The notes: generated by a model not told the origin, from the letters alone. Shown: positions 37,982 through 47,445, numbered from the stretch's first letter. The stretch is DNA of 64,000 nt from Sorangiineae bacterium NIC37A_2 (GCA_002085155.1 NASX01000008.1:1-64000); one strand, 5' to 3'. Numbers and translations are program-made.

Positions 37982-38947
37982 ATGGGCTCTCGAGCAAGCG
38001 CTCTGTTTTTCGGGACACCTGCCATCGCGGTCCCGTCCCTTCGCGCCCTCTGTCGTGTGTGTGAGGTGCGCGGCGTCATCTCCCAGCCGGACCGCCCAGC
38101 GGGCCGAGGATGGACCGCCTCCCCGACCCCGGTGAAGGCGGCGGCCCTGGAGCTGGGGTTACCTGTTTACCAGCCGCACAAGGTGCGCGACGGGGAGCTT
38201 GAACGTTATGTGCGACAAGCGGACGTCGACGTGTCCGTCGTCATCGCTTACGGAAGGATTCTGCCGAGCGCAGTTCTTTCGGCGCCTCGCCACGGCTCGG
38301 TGAACCTGCACGCCTCACTCCTGCCGGACCACCGAGGGGCGGCACCGATCCAGCGCGCAATCATGCGTGGTGATACGGTGACCGGCGTCTGTCTCATGCA
38401 GATGGACGAGGGTATGGATACGGGTCCCGTGCTCGCGCGACGAGAGATCCCGATTGAGGACGACGATGACGCGGGAACTCTCGCGGAAAAGATCGCCGAG
38501 CTCGCGGCCCAGGTGACCGAGGAATACGTCCCGAAAGCCGCGCGCGGCGAGCTTGCGCCCGTGCCTCAGGACCACTCGAGAGCGACCCACGCCCCGCCGA
38601 TCACTCGCGAGGACACGCGACTCGATTTCTCCCTCGAGCCCCGGGCCGTGCGAAACCGGGTCCGAGGCCTCTCGCCCCGGCCGGGTGCAGAAGTGTGGGC
38701 AGACCGCCGCGAACGTCCGCGAGCCCGGCTGCGCATCCTCTCGCTGGCTCTTTGCGATAAGCGGATGGAGGGGGCCCCGCCCGGGACCATATTGGTCGAG
38801 GGAGGCCGCGTATTCGTCGCGGCAGGCGGAGATTCCGCTCTCGAGCTCCTTTCGGCCCAGCCTGACGGCAAGCGCGTCCAGAGCGGGCGCGATCTCGCAA
38901 ACGGTCGTTGGCTGAGTACTGGAGATCGGCTTCTTTCGGATTCGTAA
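37982..38947 (+). CDS. fmt: Methionyl-tRNA formyltransferase
   Basis: Fmt formylates initiator Met-tRNA. The 321-residue protein has ALFFGTPAIAVPSLRAL, the catalytic segment NLHASLLPDHRGAAPIQRAI (HxSLLP-type) and CLMQMDEGMDTGPVL, followed by the C-terminal OB-fold domain. Starts at ATG with only a distant AAAGG site; an ATG 17 bases upstream is out of frame. def is not adjacent. The Hsp70 gene follows 24 bases later. Confidence 0.95.
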   Translation: MGSRASALFFGTPAIAVPSLRALCRVCEVRGVISQPDRPAGRGWTASPTPVKAAALELGLPVYQPHKVRDGELERYVRQADVDVSVVIAYGRILPSAVLSAPRHGSVNLHASLLPDHRGAAPIQRAIMRGDTVTGVCLMQMDEGMDTGPVLARREIPIEDDDDAGTLAEKIAELAAQVTEEYVPKAARGELAPVPQDHSRATHAPPITREDTRLDFSLEPRAVRNRVRGLSPRPGAEVWADRRERPRARLRILSLALCDKRMEGAPPGTILVEGGRVFVAAGGDSALELLSAQPDGKRVQSGRDLANGRWLSTGDRLLSDS

Positions 38948-38971
38948 GCGGGCCTGATAGGCTTCTCGACA

Positions 38972-41457
38972 ATGACGGCAGTTGGAATCGACCTGGGGAC
39001 CACGAACACTGTGGTGGCCGCCGTGCGCGATGGTCGTGGCGTGGCTCTCAAAGACAAAGCCGGCCACCCCTCTTGCCGAGCGTCGTCTACTTTCCGGAAA
39101 GTGGAAGTCCCATCGTAGGACGCGCGGCGCGCGAGGCGCGCAGTCGCCACCCTGCCGATACTGTCTTCTCGGTGAAGCGACTGCTCGGGCGCGCCTGGGA
39201 CAGCGAGCCCGTGCAGACAGCCCGCAGCCGTTTCCCCTTCGAACTCGTCGAAGGGCCGAGCAAGGCGACTCTCGTCCGCTGTCACGGTGTGAACTACACC
39301 CTCCCGGAGATCAGCGCGCTTGTGCTCGAAGCAGCGCGGGACATCGCGAGCCATCGCCTGGGCGAGCCCGTCACCGAAGCGGTCATCACCGTGCCCGCGA
39401 ACTTCAACGATCTCCAGCGGGCAGCGACCAAAGCCGCCGCAGGCGTCGCCGGCCTCGACGTGCTGCGCATCATCAACGAACCCACGGCGGCCGCCCTCGC
39501 CTACGGCTTCGGCAAACAAGGGCGCGAACGGGTCGCTGTTTACGATTTTGGCGGTGGAACCTTCGATGTCACCTTGCTCGACTTGAGCGAAAACGTGTTC
39601 GAGGTCCTCTCGACCAGCGGTAACACCTTCCTCGGCGGCGACGATATTGATGGGGCTGTCTTGGAACAGCTCGTGAACCACTTGAAGAAGCAGAGTGGCG
39701 TCGACGCAAGCGAGTTCCCCGAGACGCTCGAGCTCCTCCGCGCCGCGGCGGAAACCTTGAAGTGCGAGCTCTCGAATCGGAGCGTCGCTACAGCGCACAT
39801 TCCCGACATCTGGAACGGCTCCGAGAAGACGCCGATCTCCCTCGAGTTCACCCTGAAGCGCTCGGAGTTCGAACAGCTCGCCGAGCCCCACGTCGCGCGC
39901 ACCCTCAAGGTTTGTCAGGAGGCCCTCGACGTCGCCGGGCTCACGACAAAAGATCTCGATGAAGTGCTCCTGGTCGGTGGCTCGACGCGCATCCCGCTGG
40001 TCCGCCGCCGCATCTCGAGCTTCTTCGGCAAGATGCCCCAAGGGCGCATCAACCCCGACGAAGTGGTAGCGATCGGCGCGAGCATTCAGGCAATGGCGCT
40101 CAGCCCCGAGATGCAGCGCAATTTCGCAGGCGCCGATCTGCCGAGCCCCGCGATCACGCCGTCGACGCGTCCGCCGCGGGCGAGTGACCGCCCCGCTGGC
40201 CGCTCCAAGACGCTGATGGGCGTAGGAGACATCGACAAGCCGGAAGACGATCCCTTCCTGCCCGTCCCTGTCGCCAAGAGCACGAGCGCCGCTCCGCCCC
40301 AGTTCCCTAACCGCCCAGCCCCAAGCGGGCTCAGCCTCGATCTCGACGACCTCGCCGAAGAAACGCCGTCGACTTCACCCCCGGAAGAGTTCGATGTGCT
40401 GCCCTCGGGCCTGCTGGACATCCCCGAAGAGCTCCGCGCCGGAAGTGTTCCGCCCCCCGCGGCGGACGGCTCTGTGGTGTTTGACCTCGACGGCCTCGAG
40501 AGCGGCGCTGACCTGCCTTCCCCCGCCGAAACAGCGCCCTTGCCCGCAGTGCTCGCGCCCGACAAGAGCCGGGGCCTGAGCGCCCTGGAGCGCAAGAGCA
40601 TCCCCCTCGGCACCCCGAGCATTCCGCTCTCCGCATCCCCGAAGCCCATCATCGGCCTCCCCGCTTCGCCGAAGCCGACAGCATCTCCGAAACCGCTCAC
40701 TTCCGTGAAGCCGAGCGCCTCTCCAAAACCACTCATCAAAGACCCCGCGCTCGGCGAGGTCGCCCTCCCCTCGACTGTGCCGAGAGCCGGCGAAGGCGCT
40801 TTACCGTCCCCGCTGCTCTCTAGCGCCGCGAAGGTCGTCCGAACGCCTTCGAACGAAACCAAGGGCCGCGCCCCCGAGAGCTTACCCGATCTCACCCATG
40901 CCCTCCCGGAACTCGCCCCAGACGGCAGCACCCTGCCGACCGCGCGGAAAGACGGGGCGGGCGGCCGCGATCTGCTCCCGGTCTCCCTCAAGGAGGTCGA
41001 CCTCTTCGACGCCGACCTCACGAGCCTCGCCCCGGGCGCGACAGCCGCACCGCTCGCGGCCGAAGAGGGCACCCCCCTCATCACGTCCCAGAGACCTCCC
41101 CTGCTGCTCGACGTCACCCCGCTCTCCCTGGGCGTAGAGGTGGTCGGCGGTTTTACCAATCGACTCATCGAGCGCAACAGCCCCATCCCCTGTGAGAAGA
41201 CGAGCACCTTCGCGACCACCAGCGACGGCCAGACCCAGGTACGCGTCCGCGTCTGCCAAGGGGAAGAGGAAATCTTCGAGCAGAACACTGTGCTCGGTGA
41301 GGTGCTGCTTTCGGGGCTCACGCCGACGGAGCGCGGACGGACCAAGATCAACGTCACCTTCGCCCTCGATGAAAACGGGATGCTCCGCGTGCATGCGCGA
41401 GATCCCGCGACCGGAGCCGCCGCCAACGCTGTCTTGAAGTTGGTCGGCGTCTCTTGA
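38972..41457 (+). CDS. Hsp70-type chaperone, apparent -1 frameshift in N-terminus, large internal insert
   Basis: Reading from ATG 38972 gives VGIDLGTTNTVVAA, the Hsp70 phosphate-1 motif, but that frame stops soon after GHPSC. The rest of the gene, from LLPSVVYFPESGSP onward, lies in the -1 frame and is open to 41457. Adding one C to the CCCC at 39067-39070, or a -1 slip of a CCC codon, yields a continuous 828-residue protein. The nucleotide-binding domain runs to about residue 376 (IINEPTAAALAYGFG, YDFGGGTFDVTLLD, LVGGSTRIP). About 325 Pro/Ser/Ala-rich residues follow, then a beta substrate-binding-like domain (LDVTPLSLGVEVVGG, to 828) without an alpha lid. Confidence 0.85.
39067..39070 (+). 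other. Frameshift site in Hsp70 gene
   Basis: Four C fall on codons CAC CCC TCT of the ATG frame. Five C would give CAC CCC CTC TTG, joining GHP to LLPSVV exactly as the Hsp70 family pattern expects. The site may be a homopolymer sequencing error, a true mutation, or programmed slippage of CCC onto CCC. Confidence 0.8.
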
Positions 41458-41488
41458 ACTTCCCGTCTCCGTACCTCTCGGCGCGCCT

Positions 41489-42013
41489 ATGCTTCCCTTG
41501 ACCGAACAGACTCTCGAGCAGGAGCTCAAGGCTCTCAAGGAAAAGAGCTACTACGAGATCCTCGGCGTCTCCGACACGGCCAGCGGAGCCGAGATCCAGT
41601 CCGCCTTTCATGACTTTTCGCGCCGCTTTCACCCCGACGTCCACCGGGGACAGCCGGAGTCCTTCCGCGACAAAGCCCGGGCCATCTTCGAGCGGGGCGC
41701 GGAAGCTTACGGGGTGCTTCGGGTGCCCCGGCGGCGCTCGGACTACGATTTGACCCTGGCGCGCGGTCGCGTCCGCCTGGACGACCCCGAAAGCGAGGCT
41801 GTACGTCCCACCGCCCAGAAGTCCCTCGAAGACCTCTGCCAGACCAAAGGGGCCAAACTGCTCGCCCGCCAGGCCACCCGGGCCATTTCCGAGGGCAAGG
41901 TGCGAGAAGCTCGCGATTTAACCCGCCGCGCCCTGTGGGCCGAAGGGAAGAACCCGGAGCTCGCCGAGCGGCTCCAGGCCCTCGAGGAGCTTGTAAAAAT
42001 GGGCGCGGGCTGA
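41489..42013 (+). CDS. J-domain protein (DnaJ-like co-chaperone)
   Basis: A 174-residue protein. Residues about 18-75 form a J-domain: YYEILGVSDTASGAEIQSAF, the HPD motif (48-50) in RRFHPDVH, and the helix IFERGAEAYGVL. It lacks the Gly/Phe region and zinc domain of DnaJ. The C-terminal half is helical and contains a tetratricopeptide-like stretch (KLLARQATRAISEGKVREARDLTRRALWAEG). It starts 31 bases after the Hsp70 gene, so it is its likely partner and would stimulate its ATPase. Confidence 0.9.
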   Translation: MLPLTEQTLEQELKALKEKSYYEILGVSDTASGAEIQSAFHDFSRRFHPDVHRGQPESFRDKARAIFERGAEAYGVLRVPRRRSDYDLTLARGRVRLDDPESEAVRPTAQKSLEDLCQTKGAKLLARQATRAISEGKVREARDLTRRALWAEGKNPELAERLQALEELVKMGAG

Positions 42014-42204
42014 AGTTTCCACCCGGATCCAGATCCGCCACCCCTGGAAAAGCGACGGAACAATGGTAGAAGAAAGGGCCCTGGAAACGGGGATGGCTTT
42101 CGCGACGAAAAACTGCCAGATCGCCCCGCCCACCGAAACGTCTTACCCGAATCAGAGTCGGCCTCCGCCGACCCGCAGACTCACCGGAACCTCGGAGAGC
42201 ACAC

Positions 42205-43530
42205 GTGAAGATCTCTTGTCCCTCATGCTCAGCTAAGTATTCGATTGCAGACGATAAGGTCCAAAATCGTCTCGCGAAGATCCGTTGCCGGAAGTGCGGC
42301 ACGTCCATTGTCATCGATGGGACGCAGAACCCACCGAACGTCTACGCCGCAACCGAGGCAGGCGAAGCAGCAGGGCAAGCGCCTGCGGCTGCGACCGGGA
42401 CGGTCTTCAGTGTGGACTTCGGCGAAGGCGACCAGAGGCAGCTCACGGTGGCCGAGCTCGTGGATGCGTACAACGCAGGCCAGGTGAACGCGGAGACCTA
42501 TCTCTGGACAGAGGGTTACGCGGACTGGACGCCCCTTGGTCAAGTGGAAGAGGTCGTCAGCGCCATCAATAAGGCTGCTGTCGTCGACTCGAACGCCGCC
42601 GCGGCCATGTCGACGGCGCCTTTCGAAGATCCCTTCCCGCAGCCTCCCCAGCGCAGCGGCGCCGATCTGTTCGGGGGGATCTCAACGGCCGGCAGCGAGC
42701 GCGATTTCGCGACCAGCTCTGCGGCTCCGACCCCCGCTGCTGCAGCGAAAGCTTTCGCGAGCCCAGCGCAAGCGAGCGCTGGCGCCTCCGGCGCGCGCAA
42801 CGAAAGTTCGGTTCTCTTCTCGCTCAGCGCCCTGACCTCCGGCTCGACCTCGTCGCGTCCGAGCGTTCCCGCTCCGAGCGCACCGAACAACGACGACTCC
42901 GGGCTCATTGATTTGAAAGCCCTCACCGAAGCGGCTGCAGCCCAGGCGCGCCCCGCGCCCCACGTCGCAGCAGCCGTCGCTCCCGTCGCACCGTTCGCGG
43001 CACCGGCGCCGCTCGCAGCGCCCGTGATCGCTCCCCTCGGCCTGCCGGGAACCCCTGGCGCCTCTGTCCCTCCTGCCAAGAAGGGCAACACTGGCTACTA
43101 CATCATCGGTGGCTCGATCATCGTGGCAGCCGCGGCCGTGGCTGCGCTCGTCACCTTGCTCAACAAGGAGCCCCCGCCCCCGCCGATCCTGACCCAGGCT
43201 CCGGCCGTCGAAACCCCGGCCCCCGCCCCCGCTCCCGCAGCGCTCCCGGAGGCCCCGGAGACGACTCCCTCGTTGCCGCCGGCCACGGAGGAACCGAAGG
43301 CCGAGGAAGCGCCGAAGGCGGCGACCACCACCGCGAAGAAGCCCGCCACCACCACCAAGCCGGCCACGACGACGAGCAAGTCCACGACGACGACGAGCAA
43401 GTCCACGTCGAGCTCGAGCTCCACCGACAAACCGGCGGCGCCCGCGTCGAAGCCGGCCACCTCAAGTACCAACAAGTGCAATTGCAAGGCAGGCGACCTC
43501 ATGTGCGCCATGCGCTGCTCCAGCAAGTAA
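42205..43530 (+). CDS. Zinc-ribbon/GYF-domain membrane protein
   Basis: A 441-residue protein. Residues 1-40 form an MJ0042-type zinc ribbon (Cys5, Cys8, Cys28, Cys31). Residues about 70-125 resemble the GYF_2 fold (LTVAELVDAYNAGQVNAETYLW, TEGYADWTPLGQVEEV). A long Ala/Ser/Pro-rich linker leads to one membrane helix near 296-320 (YYIIGGSIIVAAAAVAALVTLL). A Pro/Thr/Lys-rich tail follows, and the protein ends in a Cys-rich CNCKAGDLMCAMRCSSK. If N-terminal in, the tail is periplasmic. The domain pair is common in myxobacteria; the function is unknown. It follows the J-protein by 191 bases. Confidence 0.82.
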   Translation: MKISCPSCSAKYSIADDKVQNRLAKIRCRKCGTSIVIDGTQNPPNVYAATEAGEAAGQAPAAATGTVFSVDFGEGDQRQLTVAELVDAYNAGQVNAETYLWTEGYADWTPLGQVEEVVSAINKAAVVDSNAAAAMSTAPFEDPFPQPPQRSGADLFGGISTAGSERDFATSSAAPTPAAAAKAFASPAQASAGASGARNESSVLFSLSALTSGSTSSRPSVPAPSAPNNDDSGLIDLKALTEAAAAQARPAPHVAAAVAPVAPFAAPAPLAAPVIAPLGLPGTPGASVPPAKKGNTGYYIIGGSIIVAAAAVAALVTLLNKEPPPPPILTQAPAVETPAPAPAPAALPEAPETTPSLPPATEEPKAEEAPKAATTTAKKPATTTKPATTTSKSTTTTSKSTSSSSSTDKPAAPASKPATSSTNKCNCKAGDLMCAMRCSSK

Positions 43531-43984
43531 GAACTCGAGCGCTCCCTTCCCGAGAGAGCGCTCACACCATCCTCACACTCGAACCCGAGCGCGCCTCCCC
43601 GGCGTCCTCGGGTTCGCTTCTTTGCGCGCTCCATCAAACGCTCTGTCCCGAGTGGATCCGAACAAGCGCCTCGCTCCCCCATCTGATCCTCTCGCTCGCG
43701 GTGAGATCCTACGGAAAGCCCTCCTCGCTCAGCGTTCTTTTTTGGCCCCGGTCCATCACATCCCCCGCGTCCGGCCGAGCCTTCCCCTGAACTCACCGCC
43801 TCCCGCTTCGCTCCCGGAAAAAAGGGGCGGCTCTCGGCGCGCCCGGCCGACCGATCGCCCGCGGCGTATTCACGGCCATGCCCGGGGTCTGGTCGCGGGC
43901 GGCTCCTGTCAGGACCGCCGGCGGTCCGTGCCGGAACAAGGCCGAACAAGCGCCCCGTCACCCGGGCGCGCCCCCCGAGGAGCG
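43531..43984. other. Gene-free stretch between convergent genes
   Basis: About 450 bases between the GYF-protein stop (plus strand) and the acyltransferase stop (minus strand). The 5' part has a hairpin terminator; no other gene is supported. A long open frame crosses it, but its reading frame only carries a recognisable protein from 45755 onward. Confidence 0.6.
43580..43616 (+). terminator. Probable terminator after the GYF-protein gene
   Basis: CGAACCCGAG (43580-43589) is complementary to CTCGGGTTCG (43607-43616) across a 17-base loop, followed by a mixed CTTCTTTG tail. Confidence 0.6.
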
Positions 43985-45094
43985 TCAGACGCCCGGGTAC
44001 ATGTAACGAAGCCCGGGCATCTTTTTCACAATCGGCCCCACCGCCGCGCAGAGCACGTAGATGCCGAGCGTACAGAGAGCCGAAAACCACACGGTCCCGA
44101 AGCCGCTCATGCGATGGAAGGTCGGCGAGAGCGCGTCGAGAGCCACAACATGCGCCAAGAAGACGAAGTAAGTATGGCGAGCGAGCGGCGCTGCTCGCTT
44201 GATCCAGCTCACCTTGGTCGACAGAAGCGCCGCCATCAGGAGCAATGCGCCCGCCGTATGCGCGACCATTCGGCTCTCTCCCCCCGTGAACGGCCGCAGC
44301 ACCTCGGCCTTCTCAAAGTAGAACCACTCGACCAAACAGAACCCGACGAAGGCGAACAAACCGTAAAAAGAGCGCGGCATGAACTCGGTTTCTTGATTCC
44401 GCTCGCGCACCTCCCGCGCCTTGTGAAACAGAACGATGGCCGGCGTCGCGCTGAGCACCAAGGGGACCTCCTCGATCCAGCGATCGAGCCTGTGCAAGTG
44501 CCACGACAGCTCCCAGGGGCGGTCGAGCGCAAAGAAGAAGACCCCGTCGAAGAGCCAGTACCAAAAGAGCGTGCTCACTCCGAACAGCGTCGCGAGCGCC
44601 GGGATCGACATCTTGAGCAAGAAGCGCGTGGCAAAGGAGGCGTAGGTCCCAGCAAAGGCCGCAAAGGGCAAGAACCAAAGGTGCCGCGCAGTGCCCGCGA
44701 ACGGTCCCCACCAAATCATCATGTCGTGCCAGCTCGCTCCGATCGAGAGGCCGTAACGAATGTAGAGCCCTCCGTAGAGAAGACTCCACAGCACGTAGGG
44801 CAACATGAGCCGCCGCAGGCGCACCTTGATCACCGTGCTCATCGATTCGAGGGGACGCGCGATGCGGCTCCTCACCGAAAAGAAGATGGCGAGCAGGATG
44901 TAGTAGCTGGTTCCGAAGCGGCCGAGCGCCGCAGCGCCGTAGCTTTGTCCTTGGACCTCGGTGACGTGGGTCCAGATGACGCCGAGCGTGGCGAGCAGGC
45001 GAGCGCTATCGAGCGCTTCATGCCGGATTCGACCGAGGGGGACGTGCCGAGCCTCGCCCGTATCGACGTTCATCTGCGGGCTGAGCACGAACAC
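43985..45094 (-). CDS. Acyltransferase 3 family membrane protein
   Basis: A polytopic protein of up to 369 residues with about ten hydrophobic segments. The order matches the acyltransferase 3 family, which transfers acyl groups to sugars of surface glycans: an early ARLLATLGVIWTHV (His in the first helix), RLRRLMLPYVLWSLL, and a late LARHTYFVFLAHVVAL. Start is uncertain between GTG 45094 and ATG 45073; neither has a good ribosome site. Substrate unknown. It lies 36 bases downstream of the AgmX-like lipoprotein gene, in the same direction. Confidence 0.85.
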   Translation of the reverse strand: MFVLSPQMNVDTGEARHVPLGRIRHEALDSARLLATLGVIWTHVTEVQGQSYGAAALGRFGTSYYILLAIFFSVRSRIARPLESMSTVIKVRLRRLMLPYVLWSLLYGGLYIRYGLSIGASWHDMMIWWGPFAGTARHLWFLPFAAFAGTYASFATRFLLKMSIPALATLFGVSTLFWYWLFDGVFFFALDRPWELSWHLHRLDRWIEEVPLVLSATPAIVLFHKAREVRERNQETEFMPRSFYGLFAFVGFCLVEWFYFEKAEVLRPFTGGESRMVAHTAGALLLMAALLSTKVSWIKRAAPLARHTYFVFLAHVVALDALSPTFHRMSGFGTVWFSALCTLGIYVLCAAVGPIVKKMPGLRYMYPGV

Positions 45095-45130
45095 AGGCGG
45101 AGAAGGAAGCGGCCGCGCGGAGGAAGCGGA

Positions 45131-45646
45131 TCAGTAATTGAACTCAAAGGTGCTCAGAGACTTGACCCTCTTCTTCCAGGTCACGCCCTGCACCTGAGAA
45201 CGAATACACTGCTCAGCCGCGTCATTTTTCGGCGTGAGCGAGAGATCCATACCGACAACCCTGCCCTCCCAGATGGCGACGCGCAGCGTGAAACGCTGGT
45301 TCCCTTTGAGCTTGCAGGGTGCGTAGAGCTCGGGATTCACGATAGGCTCGGCGAGGACCTCTTGCTCGATTTCGATACGATCGGTGCCCTGAGCCGCGTC
45401 GATCGCTTGCTGAACGGTCATGCCTTCGGTGAACTCGGGCTCCTTCGGAGCCGGTGCCGGTTCAGGCTGAGGTTCGCGCTCATCGGTCGCGGCAAATCCC
45501 GGACCGATTCCGGAACCCGCGGTGGGCTCGGAGGGCATCACGGTCGGAACCGGTTCTTCAGGGGGCGGAACGTCCTTCGGCGAACACCCAAGCAAAAGCG
45601 CGCCCAAGAGCACCATGGTATCGACGCAGAGCAGAGATTTTCGCAT
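45131..45646 (-). CDS. AgmX/GltJ C-terminal-domain-like lipoprotein
   Basis: A 171-residue protein with a signal and lipobox (LLLGC), and a Pro/Glu-rich linker to about residue 70. The C-terminal about 95 residues contain APCKLKGNQRFTLRVAIWEGRVVGM and EQCIRSQVQGVTW, a pattern seen in the TonB-like C-terminal domain of myxobacterial AgmX-type proteins, with two conserved Cys. The role is unknown; motility-related AgmX proteins carry such domains in a larger context. It starts at ATG. Confidence 0.65.
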   Translation of the reverse strand: MRKSLLCVDTMVLLGALLLGCSPKDVPPPEEPVPTVMPSEPTAGSGIGPGFAATDEREPQPEPAPAPKEPEFTEGMTVQQAIDAAQGTDRIEIEQEVLAEPIVNPELYAPCKLKGNQRFTLRVAIWEGRVVGMDLSLTPKNDAAEQCIRSQVQGVTWKKRVKSLSTFEFNY

Positions 45647-45754
45647 TTTCCCTCGCCCCAGCTCATAACCTCAACGCGCCGGGGCGAGCAAGGCGGAAAA
45701 ACCACCCCCGAGCCGCCAGACCCCCGAAGTCCCCGCGCCTTTCCGAATCACCCC

Positions 45755-46375
45755 ATGCCCGTCCGAAGAATCCCCCTGCTGCTTTCTTTGCTCCTCCTCG
45801 CGAGTTGCGGACGCCGCTCAGGCGCCGAACGTCGCGGAGAGGAAGCGAGCCCCCCCGCTCCCCGAGCCGAAGCGGAGGCTCCCGCTGGAATCGTACTGGT
45901 CGACGGGAACGACGTCCTGCGCCTCGGCAAGGCGGAGGGCGGCAAGGGCTTTGTCGTCAACGTATGGGCGAGCTGGTGCGGCCCCTGCAAGCGGGAGTTC
46001 CCGATGCTGATCGGCCTCCGAGAGGCCTACAAAAAAGCCGGCATTGCCATCCTCTTCGTCTCGGTCGACGAGGAAGCGACGAGGGACGCGGCGATCCGCT
46101 TCGCAGAAGAACAGGGTCTCTTGGATACGATCCTGGTGGCGAAACCTCCCCTCGAGAACCTGAAGGTAGCCCTGAACCCGCGCTGGGCAGGCATGCTCCC
46201 GGCGACCTTCCTCTACGACTCCCAGGGCAAGCTCCGGTACTACTTCGGGGGGCCCGTCTACGAAAACGAGCTGAGCCCCGTGGTGTTCGGTCTCGCCCGC
46301 GGCGAGCCGATCCAGGGAGAGGCGATCTTCGGCCTCGCCCCAGGCATGGATGGGCGCCCTCCGGCCGAACATTGA
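45755..46375 (+). CDS. TlpA-like thioredoxin lipoprotein
   Basis: A 206-residue lipoprotein starting MPVRRIPLLL, with lipobox LLASC (Cys18) and a charged linker. The thioredoxin fold has NVWASWCGPCKREFPML with both Cys (Cys75, Cys78), FVSVDEEATRD and LPATFLYDSQGKL, typical of TlpA/ResA-type periplasmic reductases that act in cytochrome maturation or redox repair. A very long open frame continues upstream through the acyltransferase region in antisense, but only this part has coding character. It is convergent with neither neighbour and precedes the TPR lipoprotein by 45 bases. Confidence 0.9.
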   Translation: MPVRRIPLLLSLLLLASCGRRSGAERRGEEASPPAPRAEAEAPAGIVLVDGNDVLRLGKAEGGKGFVVNVWASWCGPCKREFPMLIGLREAYKKAGIAILFVSVDEEATRDAAIRFAEEQGLLDTILVAKPPLENLKVALNPRWAGMLPATFLYDSQGKLRYYFGGPVYENELSPVVFGLARGEPIQGEAIFGLAPGMDGRPPAEH

Positions 46376-46420
46376 AGGGAAATTTTGCAGCCGAGGCCCA
46401 GCCCGCCTAAGGAAGGAGCC

Positions 46421-47230
46421 ATGCCCCCTTCCGTCTCTGCCCGTTTGCGTCGCCTCTGCCTGATCCTCGGGCTCAGCGCGGCGACCGTGGCCTGCGGCCC
46501 CAAGCAGGTGGGCGACCCCGTCAAGGTGAGCCGCAGTGAGTACGACCTCGCGACCGACCTTTGGACGCGGCAGCGCGAGCCACGGCAGGCCCTTGAGCAC
46601 GCCCTGCGCGCCGCGGAGCTCGACCGAGACAACGCCGACGCGGCGCACCTCGTCAGCCTCATCTACCTCGATTTCTGCCAAAACAGCCGCATCGGTGAGT
46701 GTCGCCTGAGCGACGCTGAGCACTACGCGCGCCGGGCCATCCGAGCTCAAGCGGACCTCCTCCCCGCCCAAAACACCCTGGCCGTGATTTTGGTGCACCA
46801 GAAGCGCTACGACGAAGCCATCGCCATCCTCAAGCCGATCACGACCAACATCCTCTATGGAACCCCTGAAATTGCTTGGGGAAATTTGGGATGGGCTTAC
46901 CTCGAAAAGGGGGATATCCAACGGGCGATCTCGGCCCTGAATCGAGCTGTCGCTGCCGAACCGCTCTTCTGCGTCGGCAATTATCGCCTCGGTTGCGCCT
47001 ATCGCCGCGCCGGACAGCTCGCTTCAGCGCGCGACTCCCTGGATCGCGCGCTCGAAACTCCCGCCCCCGGTTGCGCCGCGCTCCAAGACGCGTACTTCGA
47101 ACGAGCTCAGGTCCACCTGGAGCTCGGCGAGCGCGAACAGGCGCGCGCTGACTACGACCGCTGCATCAGCCTGGACCGACGCAGTCGGACCGGCGAGCGT
47201 TGCGCGACCCTGCTCAGCGCCCTCGACTGA
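46421..47230 (+). CDS. TPR lipoprotein, PilF/Tgl-like (type IV pilus secretin pilotin)
   Basis: A 269-residue lipoprotein: AGGAAGGAG precedes the ATG, and the signal ends ATVAC (Cys25). It has several TPR motifs: ALEHALRAAELDRDNADAAHLV, DAEHYARRAIRAQADLLPAQNTLA, then AWGNLGWAYLEKGDIQRAIS and RLGCAYRRAGQLASARDSL. The arrangement matches PilF/Tgl, the outer-membrane lipoprotein that assembles the PilQ secretin in myxobacteria. The next gene downstream is RodZ-like, as in the pilF-rodZ order of many proteobacteria. The start chosen uses the strong ribosome site. Confidence 0.85.
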   Translation: MPPSVSARLRRLCLILGLSAATVACGPKQVGDPVKVSRSEYDLATDLWTRQREPRQALEHALRAAELDRDNADAAHLVSLIYLDFCQNSRIGECRLSDAEHYARRAIRAQADLLPAQNTLAVILVHQKRYDEAIAILKPITTNILYGTPEIAWGNLGWAYLEKGDIQRAISALNRAVAAEPLFCVGNYRLGCAYRRAGQLASARDSLDRALETPAPGCAALQDAYFERAQVHLELGEREQARADYDRCISLDRRSRTGERCATLLSALD

Positions 47231-47289
47231 CGAGTGACCCCAAGAGAGGCCTCGATGGCGCCCGCTCCGGTACCCTCGAGGGACCCACC

Positions 47290-47319
47290 GGGGGCCTCCG
47301 GGCGCCCCTCGAGGCCCCC
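47290..47319 (+). repeat. GC-rich inverted repeat between TPR lipoprotein and RodZ-like genes
   Basis: GGGGGCCTC (47290-47298) and GAGGCCCCC (47311-47319) are perfect complements with a 12-base loop. No T-run follows, so it may act in RNA processing or as a partial transcription block. Confidence 0.5.
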
Positions 47320-47445
47320 CGCGCGAGGGGGGAGAGGGCCCTCGGTCGATGTCCTGTTTTGCCCCAGATCCCCTTGGTTTCTCGAGGGTTCCCGGTAGGC
47401 TCGCCCGGTCCTCGATCGAGTGGAGGCGGGGACATTCTCTTCGAA

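Noticed and set aside
38908-39066. In-frame N-terminus of the Hsp70 starting inside fmt
   Set aside because: The 5' part of that frame (38908-39066) is fmt's tail and the shifted codons of the Hsp70 start; the true motif is in the ATG-38972 frame.
43622-45754. Upstream part of a 917-codon plus-strand frame ending in TlpA
   Set aside because: The acyltransferase and AgmX-like genes are on the opposite strand in this part; only 45755-46375 has coding features.
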